Of a DNA stretch of 9,189 nt, positions 6,480 to 9,189 are shown one piece after another; positions within the stretch are counted from its first letter, which is position 1, and every line of letters starts with the position of its first letter. The translations under genes and the position numbers were made by a program. The DNA comes from Bacteroidota bacterium. Lineage in GTDB: Bacteria > Bacteroidota > Bacteroidia > Chitinophagales > Chitinophagaceae. The notes under the pieces were generated by a model. That model did no database searches. It had not been told where the DNA came from and saw only the letters and a program-made list of their open reading frames with translations. The stretch spans positions 1 through 9,189 of the forward strand of contig CANHJA010000078.1 in the NCBI GenBank assembly GCA_947460795.1. The letters run 5' to 3'.

Positions 6480-7757
6480 ATGTTAAGTTATTTACAACAC
6501 ATGGTAAAAGATTTAAAAGGATACGCACTGATAGTAGTTTTTGTACTACTTAATTCATTTCAAACATTTGCTGCACCAGACGGAAAGGCCTTGTTTCAGG
6601 CTAATTGTGCCTCATGTCATAACCCAATTAAAGACGCAACAGGTCCAGCTTTGAAAGGAGTAACGGGTCGTGTGCCTAACAAAGAATGGATTTATAAATG
6701 GATTAAAAATTCAGCATCAGTTATTGCTTCTGGCGATAAATATGCGAATGATTTATACAATAAATGGAACAAAACAGCAATGACTGCTTTTCCTGGTTTA
6801 TCAAACGAGGAAATAGATGCGATTGTGAAATATGTAGATGATTATCAAGCGCCAGTTACAGCAGCAGCACAAACTCCTGCAGCTGGAGAATCTAAAGACA
6901 GCGGAGACAATACATTATTATATGCAATATTATCAATTGTGTTGTTAATTGCAATTTTTGTATTAACGCAAGTAAATAAAGTTTTAAGCCGTTCATCGAA
7001 TGCAAAAACAGGGTTACCATCTCCAAAAGATGTACCTTTTTTAAGAAATAAAGTTGTGTTGGCTATTATAGCAATAATTGCTGTAGTGGGTATTGGTGTT
7101 TGGATGACCAACGGATCAGATTTAGGTCGTCAAAAAAATTACATGCCTGAGCAACCTATTTTCTATTCGCACAAAGTACATGCTGGAATCAATCAAATTA
7201 ATTGTTTGTATTGCCACAGTGGTGCAGAAAAAAGTCGTCATGCAATGATTCCTTCTACAAATGTTTGTATGAATTGTCACAAACAAATTAATGAGTACAC
7301 AGGTGCTGAAACTCATCCATTAGTGAATTTAGAAGGTAAAAAAGTAGATGGAACAGCTGAAATCAAAAAATTATATGATTACGCAGGTTGGGATCCAGTA
7401 AAAAAAGATTACAAACGCAACGCAGCTGGAGAAATTCAAGCAAAACCAGTTGAGTGGGTAAAAATTCATAATTTACCAGACCACGTTTACTTCAATCACT
7501 CATTGCACGTAGTATCAGGTAAAGTTGCTTGTCAACGTTGCCATGGAGGTATTCAAGAAATGGATGAAGTTTACCAATTTGCTGATTTGAGTATGGGTTG
7601 GTGTATCAATTGCCACAGAGAAACAAAGGTTCAATTTGCTGACAATAATTACTATTCTATCTTCCAAAAATATCATAATGAGATTAAAGAAGGAAAACGT
7701 GAAGATGTAAAAGTGAGTGATATTGGAGGTTTGGAGTGTCAAAAATGTCATTATTAA
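6480..7757 (+). CDS. actA: Alternative complex III subunit ActA, membrane-anchored hexaheme cytochrome c
   Basis: ActA is the multiheme cytochrome of alternative complex III, which oxidises menaquinol and passes electrons to periplasmic cytochromes or an attached oxidase. It has 425 residues and six CxxCH motifs. A monoheme cytochrome c domain holds C43-H47, with M101 in TAMTAFP as the probable axial ligand. After two membrane spans (about 146-165 and 190-209) joined by a short basic loop, a pentaheme domain carries motifs at 242-246, 263-267, 351-355, 375-379 and 420-424, the last one residue from the C-terminus. Extra His (such as FYSHKVH and YFNHSLH) are likely distal ligands. A signal peptide precedes the first domain and ends near FAA|PDG. 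The start could be ATG 6480 or ATG 6501 (residue 8); the latter gives a more standard signal peptide. As I recall, Rhodothermus ActA is pentaheme, so the N-terminal heme domain is an addition to that plan. actB follows 122 bases downstream. Confidence 0.9.
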   Translation: MLSYLQHMVKDLKGYALIVVFVLLNSFQTFAAPDGKALFQANCASCHNPIKDATGPALKGVTGRVPNKEWIYKWIKNSASVIASGDKYANDLYNKWNKTAMTAFPGLSNEEIDAIVKYVDDYQAPVTAAAQTPAAGESKDSGDNTLLYAILSIVLLIAIFVLTQVNKVLSRSSNAKTGLPSPKDVPFLRNKVVLAIIAIIAVVGIGVWMTNGSDLGRQKNYMPEQPIFYSHKVHAGINQINCLYCHSGAEKSRHAMIPSTNVCMNCHKQINEYTGAETHPLVNLEGKKVDGTAEIKKLYDYAGWDPVKKDYKRNAAGEIQAKPVEWVKIHNLPDHVYFNHSLHVVSGKVACQRCHGGIQEMDEVYQFADLSMGWCINCHRETKVQFADNNYYSIFQKYHNEIKEGKREDVKVSDIGGLECQKCHY

Positions 7758-7759
7758 TT

Positions 7760-7861
7760 TGACGATTTGATAATTGGTGATTTATTTGATAAAAAATAAA
7801 ATTTGAAATAATTGTGTCGAGAGTTGTAAGACAAAAAATAAATGGACAACAACAATCGTCA
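7760..7861. repeat. actA-actB spacer: low-complexity run flanked by an 8-base inverted repeat
   Basis: The 122-base spacer contains a degenerate run built on GATTTGATAATT-like words (about 7758-7810). It is bracketed by TGACGATT at 7760-7767 and its exact complement AATCGTCA at 7854-7861, separated by 86 bases. I see no exact TAnnTTTG promoter box in it. Such TTTGA-rich intergenic runs look familiar from Bacteroidota genomes, but I cannot name the family. It could alter RNA stability or relative expression of actA and actB. Confidence 0.35.
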
Positions 7862-7879
7862 TCTGACATCTAATAAAAT

Positions 7880-9189
7880 ATGAGTAAGAAACAATATTGG
7901 AAAGGACTGGAGGAATTAAATCCGACAACAGAATTCAAACAAAAAGTAAGCAACGAATTTGCTGAGGAATTACCAATGGGTGATTTTGAAAGCATGGCTA
8001 CCGCGCCTGCTTCTCGTCGTGATTTCTTAAAATATTTAGGCTTTAGTACGGCTGCAGCTACTTTAGTGGCTAGTTGTGAAATGCCTATTCGTAAAGCAAT
8101 TCCTTATGCTATCAAACCTGAAAACGTAACTCCTGGTGTACCTTTAATGTATGCTTCTACGTTTATGGATGCTGGTGAAGCAGTTCCTGTTTTAGTTAGA
8201 ACACGTGAAGGCCGTCCCATTAAAATTGAAGGAAATCCAGATAGTCCGATTACAAAAGGAGGAACTACAGCTCGTATTCAAGGCTCAGTTTTGAATTTAT
8301 ATGATGCAACTCGTTTAAAATTCCCTCAAATTGATAAAAAAGAAGCAACTTGGGAAGCTGTTGATCAAATGGTTACTGCAGCATTAGCAGGTTTAGGTGG
8401 TTCATCTATTTATTTAGTTTCTTCTACAATCAATAGCGAAACTACGTTAAATGCAATCAGTCAGTTTAAAGCAAAATATCCAACTGCAAAACACGTAATG
8501 TATGATGCAGTTTCTTACAGTGGTATGTTAGACGCTAATTTATCATCATTTGGTAAAAGAGCGATTCCTACTTATCGTTTTGACAATGCAAAAACAATTG
8601 TAAGTATAGGTGCAGACTTTTTAGGTACTTGGTTATCTCCTGAAGTAAATGCAAAACAATATGCTTACGGTAGAAAAATTAGCGCGAAAAACCTAAACAT
8701 GAGCAAACATTACCAATTAGAAGGTATGATGAGTTTAACAGGAAGCAGTGCTGATGAACGTTATACTTGCAAACCATCTCAATATGGTGCCATTGCAGTA
8801 GGAATTTTAAATGCTTTAAATGGTGCTTCAGCAAATTTAACACCTACATTAAACGAGGCAATCAAAAAAATTGCAGTTGATTTAAACGCAAACAAAGGCA
8901 ATGCTTTAGTTGTTTGTGGTAGCAACGATGCAAGTGTACAAACAATCGTAAATGCAATCAATAATGCAATTGGAGCCATTGGTACAACGGTTTCATTTGC
9001 AACAACAAATAATACTAAAAAAGGAAATGATACAGAAATGAATGCTTTCGTTGACGCTTTAAAAGGCGGTCAAGTTGGAGGTGTTCTATTCTTCGATTGT
9101 AATCCTGTATATGAATTAGCAAATGGAAAAATGATTGGAGAGAAATTATCTTCAGTTAAATTATCTGTTTCATTTAATGATAGAATGGA
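7880..9189 (+). CDS. actB: Alternative complex III subunit ActB, N-terminal part (3' truncated by window)
   Basis: ActB is the periplasmic molybdopterin-oxidoreductase-like, iron-sulfur subunit of alternative complex III. The frame is open from ATG 7880 to the window end (436 codons plus two bases). The N-terminus begins SKKQYWKGLEELN, about 45 residues before the twin-arginine motif SRRDFLK (RR at 46-47). This extended leader is the TAT-variant-translocated molybdopterin oxidoreductase pattern (TIGR04519, from memory). The hydrophobic stretch ends VASC, so C66 may be lipidated after export. Downstream, VPVLVRTREGRPIKIEGNPDSPIT is the typical molybdopterin-oxidoreductase N-terminal block. No CxxCxxxC cluster motif is present in this part, in line with the cofactor-free B1 domain of ActB; the Fe-S ligands should lie in the C-terminal half, outside the window. 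TatC encoded at 1870-2739 is the expected export route. It follows actA and is presumably followed by actC-F. Confidence 0.92.
   Translation, partial: MSKKQYWKGLEELNPTTEFKQKVSNEFAEELPMGDFESMATAPASRRDFLKYLGFSTAAATLVASCEMPIRKAIPYAIKPENVTPGVPLMYASTFMDAGEAVPVLVRTREGRPIKIEGNPDSPITKGGTTARIQGSVLNLYDATRLKFPQIDKKEATWEAVDQMVTAALAGLGGSSIYLVSSTINSETTLNAISQFKAKYPTAKHVMYDAVSYSGMLDANLSSFGKRAIPTYRFDNAKTIVSIGADFLGTWLSPEVNAKQYAYGRKISAKNLNMSKHYQLEGMMSLTGSSADERYTCKPSQYGAIAVGILNALNGASANLTPTLNEAIKKIAVDLNANKGNALVVCGSNDASVQTIVNAINNAIGAIGTTVSFATTNNTKKGNDTEMNAFVDALKGGQVGGVLFFDCNPVYELANGKMIGEKLSSVKLSVSFNDRM

Overview
The window is AT-rich, tightly packed bacterial DNA that reads as Bacteroidota, probably a Flavobacteriia, Chitinophagia or Sphingobacteriia relative. 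The evidence is the TTG/TAnnTTTG promoter style, A-rich translation starts without clear Shine-Dalgarno sequences, a TonB-dependent receptor with an N-terminal carboxypeptidase-regulatory-like domain, a TatC with the long loop I associate with this phylum, and the start of an alternative complex III (act) operon. I see no tRNA, rRNA, CRISPR array, insertion sequence or phage gene.

Layout. (1) Bases 1-2739, plus strand: the 3' end of ligA (NAD+-dependent DNA ligase), tadA (tRNA adenosine deaminase), a DUF1573 protein with its own near-leaderless promoter, and tatC nine bases behind it. (2) A strong bidirectional hairpin terminator at 2856-2888 separates the convergent blocks. (3) Bases 2901-6257, minus strand, in transcription order: a small His-rich membrane-anchored or secreted protein, a 764-residue TonB-dependent receptor, and a lipoprotein of unknown function. 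This looks like an outer-membrane uptake locus, and the His-rich partner suggests a transition metal. A perfect 17-base palindrome lies about 30 bases before the receptor. (4) Bases 6258-6479 are a divergent promoter region. (5) From 6480 to the window end, plus strand: actA, a membrane-anchored hexaheme cytochrome c, then the first 436 codons of actB, the Tat-exported molybdopterin-oxidoreductase-like subunit of alternative complex III (quinol:electron acceptor oxidoreductase).

How the genes connect. ActB carries a twin-arginine signal, so the TatC encoded about 5 kb upstream is the kind of transporter it needs. ActA and ActB belong to one respiratory complex. The minus-strand locus between them looks functionally separate. 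The least described part is the His-rich protein/receptor/lipoprotein trio and its possible operator. No wholly new enzymatic system is evident.
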